Positions 22,211 to 32,933 of a stretch of DNA of 64,000 nt are shown here, one piece after another (position 1 is the first letter of the stretch; the number at the start of each line of letters is the position of its first letter). Where the stretch lies: NCBI GenBank assembly GCA_023014485.1, contig JAJOZX010000487.1, positions 424,501 to 488,500 of the forward strand. Direction: 5' to 3'. The notes below the pieces were generated by a model that worked only from the letters and a program-made list of their open reading frames with translations, searched no databases and was not told where the DNA came from. A program made the translations under genes and the position numbers. This DNA is from Bathynomus jamesi (Eukaryota; Arthropoda; Malacostraca; Isopoda; Cirolanidae).

Positions 22211-22724
22211 ATTTTATCATTTAACTAAGTAAAAAAACTTTTTAACATCATTTTAGCTAGTGTATATGAGTAACAAATTTTGGTGCTGTATATTGCGGAG
22301 TGAGTTAAGGAAAAGCATTTAAACAAATTTAATGTAAAAATATGAAAATTGAAAGTTTTCACATTAGATTAAGAACATTTATGAAAGGAATTAATTTTTT
22401 AAAAGCTAGGTAAAGAATCGGCATCGGTATCGGCATCGGCTAAATTTTTTGAATCGTTACATCATTAATATTTATTTCACAGGAAACTGAGGGTTTATTT
22501 TCATTTTACTGCATCCACAACGTGGCTGTTGTTTGTCATCGCTAATCCCCGAGAGACTACCCCTCTCAGTTACTTACTACTAAAAAAAAATATGTGTGTG
22601 TATGTAGAAATTCCTTCTTTTCATATTTCTGGACTCATGTTTCCTGTTTTCAGGTCACTAATCCATAATTCTTTCCAGACTCCTCTACCTACCTGTTAGA
22701 TTGAAAAATTAATTTTAATTTTTC

Positions 22725-23505
22725 TTGAGAACATTTTTCTCGATATGGCCCATACATAACCTACGCGAGTGTTACGACTGCGGTGGAAAATTTCCTCAAT
22801 ACTTCTTTACCGATCTCTCTTCTAACCCTTTAGTTTGCAGATTTTGTAAACCGATGAAAACGACGAAACGAGATTTCAGCGAGAGACGAACTTCGAAGAA
22901 AAAGGAATTTAGTGCTTTGGCGGCAAGGTTCAACTCGCTGCCGGATTTTGCTTCAGAGAATCTGGGCGCGAGTTCTCACACAGAATGGAGATCGCAAGGA
23001 AACCCTACGACGAATCCCCAACCAGTCGTCATTCCCGCCCCCCTTTCACCTTCTGGGGATCGACCGTTTGAGTTAGTTCGAAATAGGGCCCGACGCAGGC
23101 AGCATAAACCTTGCTTAACCCTTTACTGCCCAAAAGGACAAATTTGTAACCTTTCAAATACACGCATTCATAACTTAACCCTACAAAATATTTGGGCAGT
23201 AAAGGGTTAAGAGTAGTTACAACTAATAGATTTTCTGTCTCAGAGCCAGAGCAGAATGGTACGCAGGAAATTAGGCGGACTCTAAAGCATAGGACTAATA
23301 AATTAATTTTTTTAGGAATTCTCCCTAGAATCTGACAACTTTTTCAGCAGAGCTACCTACATGAATAATATTCTTAAGTCCCTTTGCCAACAGGAAAATG
23401 TTAAATTCGTCGATTTGTAGAGTCATTTTTCTAATAAAAAGGATTTATTTTTGCGTGATGGTCTTCACCTCAATGGCGTGGGAGCAGCTCGTCTTGATAG
23501 ACTGT
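22725..23505 (+). pseudogene. CR1 LINE ORF1 (zinc finger plus esterase C-terminus), 5' portion
   Basis: The frame 22725-23118 begins with a Cys-rich finger, CYDCGGKFPQYFF then VCRFCK, and a basic linker ending NRARRRQHKPC. After an 88-bp MITE the frame resumes (about 23211-23336) and then, beyond a stop, reads FFSRATYMNNIL, NVKFVDL and LRDGLHLNGVGAARLD at about 23340-23500. The last block is the Asp-His catalytic end of the SGNH/GDSL esterase found in CR1 ORF1. The N-terminal esterase half is missing. The product would bind RNA and aid retrotransposition. The frame is cut at about 23505 by the Polinton; its tail seems to resume at 49353. Confidence 0.85.
23119..23206. mobile_element. 88-bp piggyBac-like MITE with TTAA target duplication
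   Basis: The ends ccctttactgcccaaa and tttgggcagtaaaggg are perfect 16-bp inverted repeats, flanked by TTAA at 23115-23118 and 23207-23210. CCC...GGG ends with TTAA duplications are the piggyBac signature. It interrupts CR1 ORF1 exactly; without it and one TTAA the flanking frames join. Confidence 0.85.
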
Positions 23506-23917
23506 AGTACGATGGGTGCGAAAAGGGAGACTGCAATAGCAATATTGTAAAAATCGATCAATGGTGCAAAAGGGGGAGGGGGTTATGCAAGAAGGAGGTG
23601 GGAGTAACCCCCAAGTTGCATGAAGGGAGGAGTTTTGGGAGAGAAGTAGGGACGGCCTCACCCATTAAAGAGGTATCCCCTAAGAGAGAGAGAAAAAGAG
23701 AGAGAGAGAGAGAGAGAGTCGTTGCGTCTGTGGAGCCAGACGCAGAATAAAGTTCTCGGCTTCAGCACCTGTTTTATAAGGTGTCAATCAGCCAGTCGGC
23801 TTAGAAGGCTTAATATGGTTTAGAAGGCGTAATTGGCTTGTTTAGGTGTATATTAATAACCTTCGAGCGAATTAAAAGCGCGCACACACACCACATACAC
23901 TCCCCGACTATATACAC
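23506..23917 (+). repeat. Polinton left terminal inverted repeat, outer part
   Basis: Matches 48838-49352 in reverse. It contains G-rich polypurine units near 23570-23640, a GA run (23690-23718) and aaggcttaa-type minisatellite units near 23800-23845. The arm is interrupted at 23917 by a transposon and continues at 29757. Confidence 0.85.
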
Positions 23918-23980
23918 TAGGCCGGGTCGAAATTTTACATTGAAAAGATACATATTGTGAGGGGTTTGAATGGAACACAG

Positions 23981-24499
23981 CAGGGCCGTTTCCTGGCATA
24001 AGCAGACTAAGTGGCCGCATAGGGCCCCGCTGCTACTAGGGGGCCCCTAGACAGGCTCTCAGGTCATAGCTCAGTGGGCAAGAACAGGAATATAGCTGAA
24101 GTTTTTATTAATATTATTGTTGTTATTATTATTATCCTTATTATTATTATTATTATTGTCGTATTAATTAAAGTTTTTGTATGAGACAAATGTGATCTAA
24201 CGGTGACAAACGAAACGTTTTGGTCGTTATGTGTAAATAACTATTGTGAAATCTTATTTCTATATGCTTATACTTTCCTAAATGCTTAATTTTTCTAGTA
24301 TTGTAAAACATTATTTCACTAATTTACTAATTATACTATTAAGAGATTTTGTAACACTTTAAAACCTAGGATTATTTTCGTTATGTTTTCAAGTTTATTA
24401 ATTGTTTTCTCATCTTTTTCAGATAATGTGAATTTTGTTGGTTAAAACATAAATGGTCTGATTATTTGAATGTATTTGATTAACGTTACAATTATAACA

Positions 24500-24531
<32 letters not shown>

Positions 24532-25931
24532 CATCATTATTATCATTATTATTATTTAGCAGATTAGTTGTGGTTAACTAGATATGACTTCGTGCATCTT
24601 AGAAAATGAAATGACATTATCCATCAGGAGCTGAAAAACGGAAAAAGAAGAAAATAGAGGAGGAGAAGCTTTCCAGTAGCACAGGTGTGATGTGCCACTT
24701 GTATATTCTTATGATTACAGTTCAGGCAACTAGGTTAGGTAGACCATCAAGCTAGGAAAGTGCTCAGGAATCGTGTAGAGTAAGCTAGTCTCTGTAATAT
24801 TTATAATATTTCGAAATGTGAAATTTAATGGATCACATCACCTCAAATTCTGTTCACACAGATCAATTATCAAACAAGATAAGAAAGAGTATTTTAGCAA
24901 AAATTAACATAATATGTAATGTTATGTTCTTCTCAGGAGCACTACTGAAATATTTGGAAAAGCCATCCTCAGCAAAGCCTGATGAGCATCATGAGCCAAC
25001 AGCAGGACCATCCTCTATGCAACCTCAAACACCAGTAGAAGTAGAGCCTGATGAACCAACAAGTGGCCCATCTTCTGTTCAGCTTCAAACACCACACACA
25101 GGCATTTCTACTGAGCAACAAGAACCAAGATCTGCTCCACCGCTTGATCCGTATGACTGACCAGTTGTCCTATCAGATGCCTTGAAGACAGATCTGGTGT
25201 CTCGAGGACCATTTCAAATCAGTCCAGATTTCACATTCCCTAAAAGAGAAGACGGTAGAAGCGTTCATCACCATTACATGTACAGAACATTAATTAATGG
25301 GGAAAAAATAAAGCGAAGCTGGCTGATGTACTCTAGAAAGAATGATGCTCTTTACTGCTTCTGCTGCAAGTTGTTTTCAAGGAAGTCGTACAAACTAATT
25401 ACGGATGGACTTTCAGACTGGATAAACGTTGGTTCGTTTCTGAAAGGCCATGAAAATAGTTCAGAACATGCAGATAACATGGCAACATGGAAGGATCTGG
25501 AACTGCGGCTAAAAAAAGTGGAGGACCCTTGACCAAACTAAAATGTCATTAATGGAGGTAGAGCGAAGACGCTGGCGAGATGTTCTCACACGTCTTGTAA
25601 GTATAATCTAATCACTAGCAAAGAGAAACCTTGCTTTCAGGGGATGGTCCTGACCTCCTGAAATGACAACTTCTTGAAGGAGGTTGAGCTGCTTGCCAAA
25701 TTTGATCCAGTGATGAAACAACACATCAGCAGAGTCGAAAGTGGCCAATAAAGTCATTGAAGTTACCTAGGAACCTAGTTATGTTTTGGACATAAATGTT
25801 TTTTATTAACACAGCCATTTTTTGTATGTGTGTGCTGAGGTGATGTAGTAAGGCGTGAGTTGGTGGATGGATGGGTGGGGCCTCAAATGAGTATACTGCT
25901 TAGGGCCCCCTAATGGCTAGAAACGGCCCTG
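23981..25931 (+). mobile_element. hAT element, internally deleted
   Basis: The ends cagggccgtttc (23981) and gaaacggccctg (25931) are inverted, flanked by GAACACAG at 23973-23980 and 25932-25939, a perfect 8-bp duplication. GC-rich gggccccc blocks lie inside both ends. At 1951 bp it keeps the 5' half of a transposase gene and lacks the catalytic region. Confidence 0.92.
24828..25740 (+). pseudogene. hAT transposase N-terminal half (TTF zinc finger, ZMYM-like)
   Basis: The frame 24828-25158 encodes a Pro/Ser/Glu-rich leader with repeated EP-T-GPSS units and stops at 25158. The same frame opens again to 25532 with DALKTDLVSRGPFQI and the TTF-type zinc finger ALYCFCCKLFS, typical of hAT proteins related to ZMYM and GTF2I-repeat genes. 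A degraded FRG and ELLAKFDPVMKQHI block follows at about 25640-25740. The DDE catalytic centre and dimerisation domain are absent. Confidence 0.85.
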
Positions 25932-26890
25932 GAACACAGGCACCCCCCCTCATAAATTATTTTCGCTGTTTAAAGCCTTCTGCCTCTGGCACAATTTTTC
26001 ACTTTTTGACCTATATTGAAGAATATTCCATTTATACGAGACTTACTCTACATTCAGGTTTTTTGGTAACATAAATCTTTATAGTATTTTATTTAATAAT
26101 GTACAGTATTAGGAAAATTAATTAAGTACAACAATATTTTCAGAAGAAAAAATTAGAGGTATAATAAATGTGCTAAAATTCAATTCACTTTTTCGTTGTT
26201 CCTTATCATATCAAAAGTGAAGAAATTTTCAATATCATTAGGAAATTTTATTTCATATTCTTACTCATCCCACTGGGCCTTCCATTCAAACTTGGGCAGT
26301 TTTCGCCTTGATTCTAATGAGTTTAAGATAAACTTTTGACGGTTGTCATATCCTATTCTTTCCTGACTTGCCTTTGTTACTAGGTTCACTGCCCTTTCCA
26401 CACTTTGACTGTGGCATGGAAAAGAAGTTATCTACAGTGGCTTACATCAAGCCTGTAGGTCGCTAAAATTGTTTAGCAGCGGTGGAGGAGTAATGATCTC
26501 TTTTTGCCAATCGATCATCTCGGTGTAGTCAGTACATTGGAAATTGAGGGTTCGAGGCAACTCAAAGTTTCTGGTACCTGAAAATCCTGTTCTTGAAAGG
26601 ATGATTTTCTGAATAGCTTGCTCCAAAATTTCTAGTCTTTTGTCAGTTACCATTGATATGAGTATATTTTCTCGGGGTGGCAAAGTAGGCGTTATTCTTT
26701 AATACTGGTTGTATGATTGATCTATGTTGTTCATCTAAATTTCGAAGCAAGCACATTAAATGCAAAAAGTTATATGCACATCAGTTGTATTAGGATGAGA
26801 TTTTATCCAAAACCACCTTGGAGCATAGAACTGCATAATAATCTTGACTATATCTTGAAGGTTTTTATCGGGATTTGGCGTTGAGATATA

Positions 26891-27622
26891 CAGGGTGGGC
26901 AGAAAGTCTGGATCCATAGGAAAATATTTATTTTAATACATAAATTACAACAAATGGTAAATACTTAAAATGAATATCAACTTTAACTCGTAAATGCGTA
27001 TCCGTGATACTGTACAGTGGTTCGTACTCCAGTATAAACAACAAATTATAACAAATGCTCAAATTGGCGGCCTCTGACATCGAGACACTTAGGGATGCAA
27101 TTTATGATTTGTAATAATTCTTCGAATTGACGTTCTCGAGATGCGTGTTTCATTTGATAATCTTCTTGTTGACTTTACTGGACTATTCGTTAAAGTTTCA
27201 CATACCATTGCAGAGGTATTTTCATCAGTTGCAGTTTTTGGACGACCAGAACGCCGTCGATCATGTACACTTCCTGTTTCTTTGAAACGTTTAAACAACT
27301 TGCCAACAGTCGCATGTGTTACTGGATGCTTATCAGGATGATTTCTATTGAATTCGGTAGCAACTTCTCTGTGTGTAGCGCCCTGTCTTGCGTACATGAG
27401 CACAAGTTCTAACCGGTCTTCTGTTGTTAGATTCGAAGCCATTTCTGGGCTGAAATAAAAAAAGTATTTCAGTATTTATACTGGAGTACGAACTACTGTA
27501 CAGTATCACGGATACGCATTTACGAGTTAAAGTTGATATTCACTTTAAGTATTTACCATTTGTTGTAATTTATGTATTAAAATAAATATTTTCCTATGGA
27601 TCCAGACTTTCGGCCCACTCTG
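26891..27622 (-). mobile_element. Short Tc1/mariner-like element with 153-bp inverted repeats
   Basis: cagggtgggcagaaagtctg at 26891 mirrors the end at 27622, and the inverted repeats stay about 97% identical over roughly 153 bp. TA flanks both sides (26889-26890, 27623-27624). Only a 117-codon gene remains inside. The interior deletion and near-identical repeats suggest recent mobilisation in trans. Confidence 0.9.
27089..27442 (-). CDS. N-terminal HTH part of a Tc1/IS630-like transposase
   Basis: An intact 117-codon frame starts at ATG 27442, just inside the inverted repeat. It begins MASNLTTEDRLELVLMYARQ and contains HREVATEFNRNHP and RRSGRPKTATDEN, the paired-type DNA-binding region and GRPK linker (AT-hook-like) of Tc1-type transposases. 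The DDE domain is absent, so the product could bind ends but not cut. It might act as a competitor of the full enzyme; that is inference. It interrupts the gene at 26170-29090. Confidence 0.8.
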   Translation of the reverse strand: MASNLTTEDRLELVLMYARQGATHREVATEFNRNHPDKHPVTHATVGKLFKRFKETGSVHDRRRSGRPKTATDENTSAMVCETLTNSPVKSTRRLSNETRISRTSIRRIITNHKLHP

Positions 27623-29299
27623 TATAATCGAAGGACCCTGTTCACTAGAGTTAGCCAGCGAACATGGTGAAGGGTACCTGGGGATCGAGTGGACAGATCT
27701 TGAGAAGTGCCTCCAGTTTGCACCGCCAGACACATATCATAGAGATATCTTTGATCACTGCTTAGTTCCTTCACAACATTTACTGGAATTTTTTTAATGT
27801 TTCCCTTTAAGCGAGAATATTTGACTACCTCCAATTTTGTTAAATCTGTTTTCAGTTTATTCCCAATTGAACCCACAAAAGTATTTGGACCTGTTGTTTT
27901 ACCATCAATGGCTTTGTAGACGTGCATAAAAGGCAGCTCATTCAAATACAAGAGGCACACCAACCACTGCACTGGTCTGTTAAGATGAATTTCAACCAGT
28001 TTTATGGCTCCACCAATTTTTCCTGTATTTACAGGAGTACCATCACAGAGTAAAGCTTTGATAGTATCTGTGCTGTTCGAGTCTGTAATAATAGTTATCA
28101 ACTCTTCTGCTATGCAGCGAGCAGTTCCATTATCTAGTGTGACATGGTGTACATAGAGGTTTCCAGGTTCTTTCACAATAACATAGTGTTCTTTTTTTAT
28201 CTTTCCACTTTTAGTTAATGTGTTATCTTTCCTTCCATCAAATCCAAGGCACTCCATCTTCCGATTTTCAGATTTAGACCTAAAAGTATTTGTTTCACCC
28301 ATGAGATTTCTTTCTCTTTCTAATTTCTTTCTGTCAAGCATGTTGGTGTGGTTAAGGATCCCCATATCTTTTAAAGCTGCATTGACTATTGCAGCTGCAG
28401 CTCTACAACTTACACGATAACGATCTGCTGTTAATGCTGGGTTTTTATAGGAGGGCCTGTTCTGAATATTCTGTCAATTTTAAATCGGCCTCATAATTTA
28501 CATCCTGACTCTCTGAATCTACATCCATGTCTTCTTCGGTATTTTCTATAAATTCCGATGGTAAAACATTGGTGGCTTCAGTCATTTCTTCTTGTGCTTT
28601 TACTTGACGGTTTTGTGCTTCTTGGGCTCTTGCTTAAGATCTCTTCTTTGTTGAACTAGCTATGCCATCAATTGGTCCTAAGTGATTTTTTCTTTGTTTT
28701 TGACCCACAAAAGACTCCCATTCTGCCCTTGGTATTTTATCCTTACACTTGCAAGATTTCCTATCAATTCCCTTATCATAGCATTCACAAGAAGATATAT
28801 CAAACATTTCATCATACTGAGCTACTTTTAAGGCAAAACTTTAATTTCTTCGATGTAACGGCACCTTCTTCAATTTTGAGCCTTCTTCTATTAGTCGACT
28901 GACTTTTAGATAGATATCTTTGGTGTTAATCGTAGGAAAAGAAAATTTCATCCAAATATCTTCAATATCTTTTACAACAACCCTGTAACAATCATTTGCA
29001 GTTGCTGATCCTTTTAATTTAGCTTCTTCACGACGGCGCACAAAAAGGTAGTGTTTCACAAAATCTGCTATTGAAGGAATAATGGCTGCTGGGAATTCCG
29101 TAGGATATCCAAAGGCTGTATTTGAGGACTTGCTTCTAGTAGTCGTAGTTTACTGTATATTCAGAAGTAAAATCAAATCATATATAATATATAATTTATG
29201 ATAATTCAAATTATAATTAAAGCAAATGCAAATTATTTGTATTTATCTGAAAAATTATTTCTATTTATCTGAAACATAAACATATCAAGCATTAAACAA

Positions 29300-29680
29300 C
29301 TTATCATGTAATATATAACAACATTAAACATATGCAAATATGAAGGTAAAAAAGGGAGGAGGGGCATGTGATACTGCTTGATTTTTTAATATTTTGTTAG
29401 TGATAAAAAAAACCTTCGCACATAGTGTACTTTTTAAGAAATAAATTTTTTTTCCATTTAAATATATGCAAATATGAGAGTAAAAAAGGGAAGAGGGGCA
29501 TGTGATAGGGGTAGTAGGGTACCACATGCTTGATTTTTTAATATTTTGTTAAAGTGATAAAAACCCTTTTCACATAGTGTACTTTTTAAGAAATAACATT
29601 TTTTCCCATTTAAATATATGTAAATATGAGGGTAAAAAAGGGGGTGGGGGTAGCACATGCTTGATATTTTAATATTTTGT
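29300..29680. repeat. Three tandem ~125-bp units inside the TAGG element
   Basis: A segment containing tatgcaaatatgaggg, aaaaaagggggg, cttgattttttaatattttg and ttcacatagtgtactttt repeats at about 29334, 29464 and 29622. It is a subterminal array near the right end of the TAGG transposon, possibly binding-site repeats. Confidence 0.75.
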
Positions 29681-29756
29681 TAAGATGATAAAATGAAATT
29701 TCTCACACAGTGTACTTTTTAAGAAATAAAAAAAATCCCATTTTCGACCAGGCCTA

Positions 29757-30304
29757 ATATACACGCTCATAGATCCCCTATTATTACTCACACACACACA
29801 AAAACACATACACACATTGGCTGAATCATCAATTTGGCTTAGCAGGCTTAATCTGGCTTAGAAGGCGTAATTGGCTTGTTTAGGTATATATTAATAACCT
29901 TCGAGCGAATTAAAAGCACACACACACACACACACACTGGCTTAATTAGCCATTTGGCTTAGAAGGCTTAATCTGGCTTAGAAGACGTAAATGGCTTGTT
30001 CAGGTGCACATTATTATTTTCAGTTGCCACATTGTACTATTTATTTAACTAAAGCATATATTCTTGACAGTTGGCTGAGAAGTCTTAAGCAGCCAGTCAG
30101 TTGAGAAGGCATAACCTGCCATTTGGTATATATATATATATTTAATTAAATAATATCATTTATATATACAATCAAAAGAATTAAATTAAACAACATTACT
30201 TCATTCTGTTTATTTACCCGAATTATTGGAAATAATTTCATGAGATATGTAGAAAATAAATACACAATGAAATTAGTTCATTTTACACACAGTTTAAACG
30301 AAGA

Positions 30305-30352
<48 letters not shown>

Positions 30353-31010
30353 AAAAATAAGAAATAAAATATAAGAAATACACAAGTTCAACGAAGAATA
30401 TATATATATATATAATAAAAAAATAAGAAATAAAATATAAGAAATACACAGTTTTAAAGGATGGAATATAATCATCAAAATAATAGTACAGGAGAAATCC
30501 ATACACACACATTTATATTAAATAATTAAATATATAGAAAATAAATATACTGCAAAACCCTCAAAATACATACATTTTATGTTCTACTGCGCTTAGCAAA
30601 AACACTAAACTCGTACGTAATCGAGTCTACAGTTACATCATTGTTGCTTTGCACTATGCAATAAATACGATTTAACATTATTTCACCGCTCAAGTTATAG
30701 GGATGTCTATACTCGATATAAAGGGCCTTCATTTCGTTCAATACTATTTTTGTGCCCACTTTACATTCGGTTGGCTTGTTATCTTTAAACACGGACAGAA
30801 TACATTCAAAAGCACGTACAAAGAGTTCATCGTTAGCCACAACATCATTATTAAATACAAGTTTATAAACATTCCTTTCCAATCGAATGGTTTATTCTTA
30901 CCGATTCGAGCTTTTCAATCGTGAACGAATCTTCACAATTCAAAGCGACAGTTGAAATAATCGTAACGACAGCTGCTCATTATATAAAGATACAATTCTT
31001 CAGGGTGAAC
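29757..31010 (+). repeat. Polinton left terminal inverted repeat, inner part
   Basis: Continues the arm after the insertion. It mirrors 45450-46140 and 48559-48837. It includes ggcttagaaggcttaatctg units (29835-29990), TA tracts, and a coding frame at 30577-30882. The 2.4-kb element present in the right arm is absent here, at about 30128-30145. Confidence 0.85.
30577..30950 (-). CDS. Small Polinton protein encoded in the left terminal repeat
   Basis: A 101-codon frame (30882-30577) runs outward, with VYKLVFNNDVVANDELFVRA and MKALYIEYRHPYNLSGEIML. The nearly identical gene lies at 45515-45853 in the right repeat, also pointing outward. Just upstream (about 30900-30950) another short coding-like piece is joined by a possible splice or frameshift, with a GTAAG at about 30896-30900 on the minus strand. 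No known domain. Being in the terminal repeat, it exists in two copies and may be kept alike by gene conversion. Confidence 0.6.
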
Positions 31011-31077
31011 GGTGTAAGTGAGTTCAGCCCTGTACCGCCCAAGTCCTTTATACCGAAGTTCATGATATTTCGAAGAG

Positions 31078-31653
31078 TCAACCTTTTAAATTAGTATCCA
31101 GCTCTAGACCATTCTCGTCTTGTTCAGTCCTACACTCGGTAAGCCCGTCGAGCAGAGCGGTGTATGCGTATTCAAGAACCGTATCAAAATAAAGCATATC
31201 CTTAACACGCGCGTCTAATATAGGCTTCAGCTTGCGGAAACCAACGATTTCAAACATTCTGTCGAGGTTGAAACGGTTTCGCGTAGGGACAAGAACGTTA
31301 TTATCAGAAGTATTCTTCCACATCAATCGTATATCAATGCGTGGCTGATCGTTATTTATACCCAACGTACAAACAATGGCATATGAGGGGGTATCATTAA
31401 TCTGCACTCTTCTTGTACCTACACCTGCAGGTATTTTATAACGTTCCTCACTCCACTTCTCAACTACCACGAAGACTCTATTCATCTCCTCAACACTTAA
31501 ATAAACAACATTCCGTTTACCAGAGTTTGTTTGTCTACAAGTCGTTTGCAGTACAAGGTTAATGGCACCGGTTTTACGCCTGAACACGCTCAGTGACTTC
31601 GTCACGGACACATCGTACACGGCATTGAGAATGCTGCTCAAAGGAAGCTCCAT
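31078..31653 (-). CDS. Unrecognised Polinton protein, intact 191 codons
   Basis: A single uninterrupted frame begins at ATG 31653 with MELPLSSILNAVYDV and ends at 31078. It is one of few intact genes in this otherwise frameshifted element. It shows alternating strand-like segments (NVVYLSVEEMNRVFVVVEKW, YAIVCTLGINN) but no motif I know. It lies first inside the left repeat, transcribed toward the terminus, tandem with the broken gene at 31753. Its position fits an accessory or structural Polinton gene. Function unknown. Confidence 0.6.
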   Translation of the reverse strand: MELPLSSILNAVYDVSVTKSLSVFRRKTGAINLVLQTTCRQTNSGKRNVVYLSVEEMNRVFVVVEKWSEERYKIPAGVGTRRVQINDTPSYAIVCTLGINNDQPRIDIRLMWKNTSDNNVLVPTRNRFNLDRMFEIVGFRKLKPILDARVKDMLYFDTVLEYAYTALLDGLTECRTEQDENGLELDTNLKG

Positions 31654-31752
31654 CGTATTCTATTGCGAGGAGTGCACGTCCAGTCTGTTCAAACTCTGAG
31701 ATGACCATGAGCCACAGGTGGGCAGATCGGCTCGACGGGAGGTGTGGAGGAG

Positions 31753-32560
31753 TTAGTCACACCACAAGCTGATGAATCGTGTACGGCGTTGTTTCAACGT
31801 GAAAGATTCATGTGAATACTTGTATCCCATTATATTGGGTAGGTGTTTTGAGAAATTTTCCATCTGCGATACATGAAGCAATACCGGTTTTAATGTTTTA
31901 TCACTCCCACTCCCCAGAATGCGCACCAGACATTTTCGTTGAAGTGGATTTTCACGAACTAAACACATTTTATTCACACTCCGGTGCACTATTTGAGAGA
32001 AACATATGCCCATATTTTTCCTTTTTGCTTAGCAGACAATACTCGTCTCTAAATTCTATTAAAAACTCACGCAGGTCTTTAGCCACAACCTCACTACAAT
32101 CCTCGTCATGATATATATTAATGTAGTGGTAAAAATACTTCAGATTCTCCATTATGGCAAGATTTACATTCTCAGCCGCAGGGTACGAACACTCGGTATG
32201 ATGCAACATGACATAATACCGCTTGTCAACCACTCATCAACAAGACTCACTAACCATAACCGTTGCTTCTCTTCTGCACGGGTTGTTTCTTCCACTTCAC
32301 GGTATATGTAAGCTTTTATAAAGTTTAGTCCAACAACATATTTCAATACATCGCTTGTACCACGAAATCCTGCTATGCTCTCGCCAGAATAGCCATAGAA
32401 TATTTGTACCTCTTGTTCCTCAAGCTTCGCACGGTTGAATGTAGTCTTAAAAGTATCAAAGGAGGAGGGATAGGGAGTCTTTGAGTATCCACCACATGTT
32501 CACACTTTGCCGAATACCACTTCATAAACGTCGAACACGCAATATTAAAGGTAGCCATTA
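31753..32560 (-). pseudogene. Unrecognised Polinton gene, frameshifted
   Basis: The start MATFNIACSTFMKWYSAKCE at 32558 is followed by pieces 32346-32164, 32233-31970 and 32013-31753 in shifting frames. Together they span about 265 codons. Recognisable stretches are GLNFIKAYIYREVEE and VVAKDLREFLIEFRDEYCLL, mostly helical and charged. No family assignment. It is transcribed with 31078-31653 and in the same direction as the polymerase. Confidence 0.5.
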
Positions 32561-32720
32561 CTATTTTTCGTCTACGTGGGATTTCTTCAAATGCACGTCT
32601 GAGTTCCAGGGCTTGTAGCGGTCAACTGAGCACGCAGGGGTAGAGATATGCCCAGGTAGTAGCAGGAGTCACGTGACCATTAATCGATCATACAGGGGGC
32701 GGAGCTTAGAACTTTCTCCT

Positions 32721-32761
<41 letters not shown>

Positions 32762-32884
32762 GGAGAAAGTGAAACGCTAATTGAAACACGATTTATGTAA
32801 TAAACATATCATCGAATTATTCAAGGTATATATTTACAAATACGTGTAATAAATAAAATAAACGTATCGTTAACAAGTAAATGG

Positions 32885-32930
<46 letters not shown>
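32561..32930. other. Polinton intergenic region with microsatellites
   Basis: Contains a (CA)n run at 32723-32759 and a (TA)n run at 32889-32930, no clear gene. The TA run marks the insertion point of the mariner element that follows. Confidence 0.6.

Positions 32931-32933
<3 letters not shown>

Larger units (their letters stand above)
21230..22467. mobile_element. Small hAT-like non-autonomous element
   Basis: The left end gtgtaccgattaatcggc with repeated atcggcatcgg blocks is mirrored at the right by atcggcatcggtatcgg and gaatcgttacatcatt. This matches ends of hAT families with cgatt-rich termini. No transposase is present. Two long palindromes have inserted inside (21664-21883 and 21942-22210). 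The target duplication is unclear, so the edges are good to about 5 bp. Confidence 0.6.
26170..29090 (-). pseudogene. Transposase-like protein of the TAGG element (hAT-like hallmarks)
   Basis: Minus-strand pieces in order: 29059-28841 with IEDIWMKFSFPTI; about 28840-28690 with SCKCKDKIPRAEWES, a Cys-rich block; 28365-27623 with LLCDGTPVNTGKIGG, LNRPVQW, LNELPFMH, and SPGTLHHVRWLTLVNRVLRL; then, beyond the Tc1 insertion, 26683-26447 and degraded sequence to about 26200 with a QSxER-like tail. The CDGTxxNTG, CxxxxNEL and RW blocks parallel the second catalytic Asp, C..H and RW blocks of hAT transposases. In this copy the usual His of the C..H block reads Tyr. Stops and shifts show it is dead. 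Confidence 0.7.
23918..29756 (-). mobile_element. TAGG-ended transposon with hAT-like protein, 8-bp target duplication
   Basis: The left end is TAGGCCGGGTCGAAA and the right end, reversed, TAGGCCTGGTCGAAA. Both sides are flanked by ATATACAC (23910-23917 and 29757-29764). The other arm of the Polinton repeat carries the uninterrupted site ATATACAT at 48830-48837, which proves the boundaries. Inside it, a hAT (23981-25931) and a Tc1-like element (26891-27622) have landed; without them the element is about 3.15 kb. It encodes a degenerate minus-strand protein. I cannot name the family. Confidence 0.9.
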
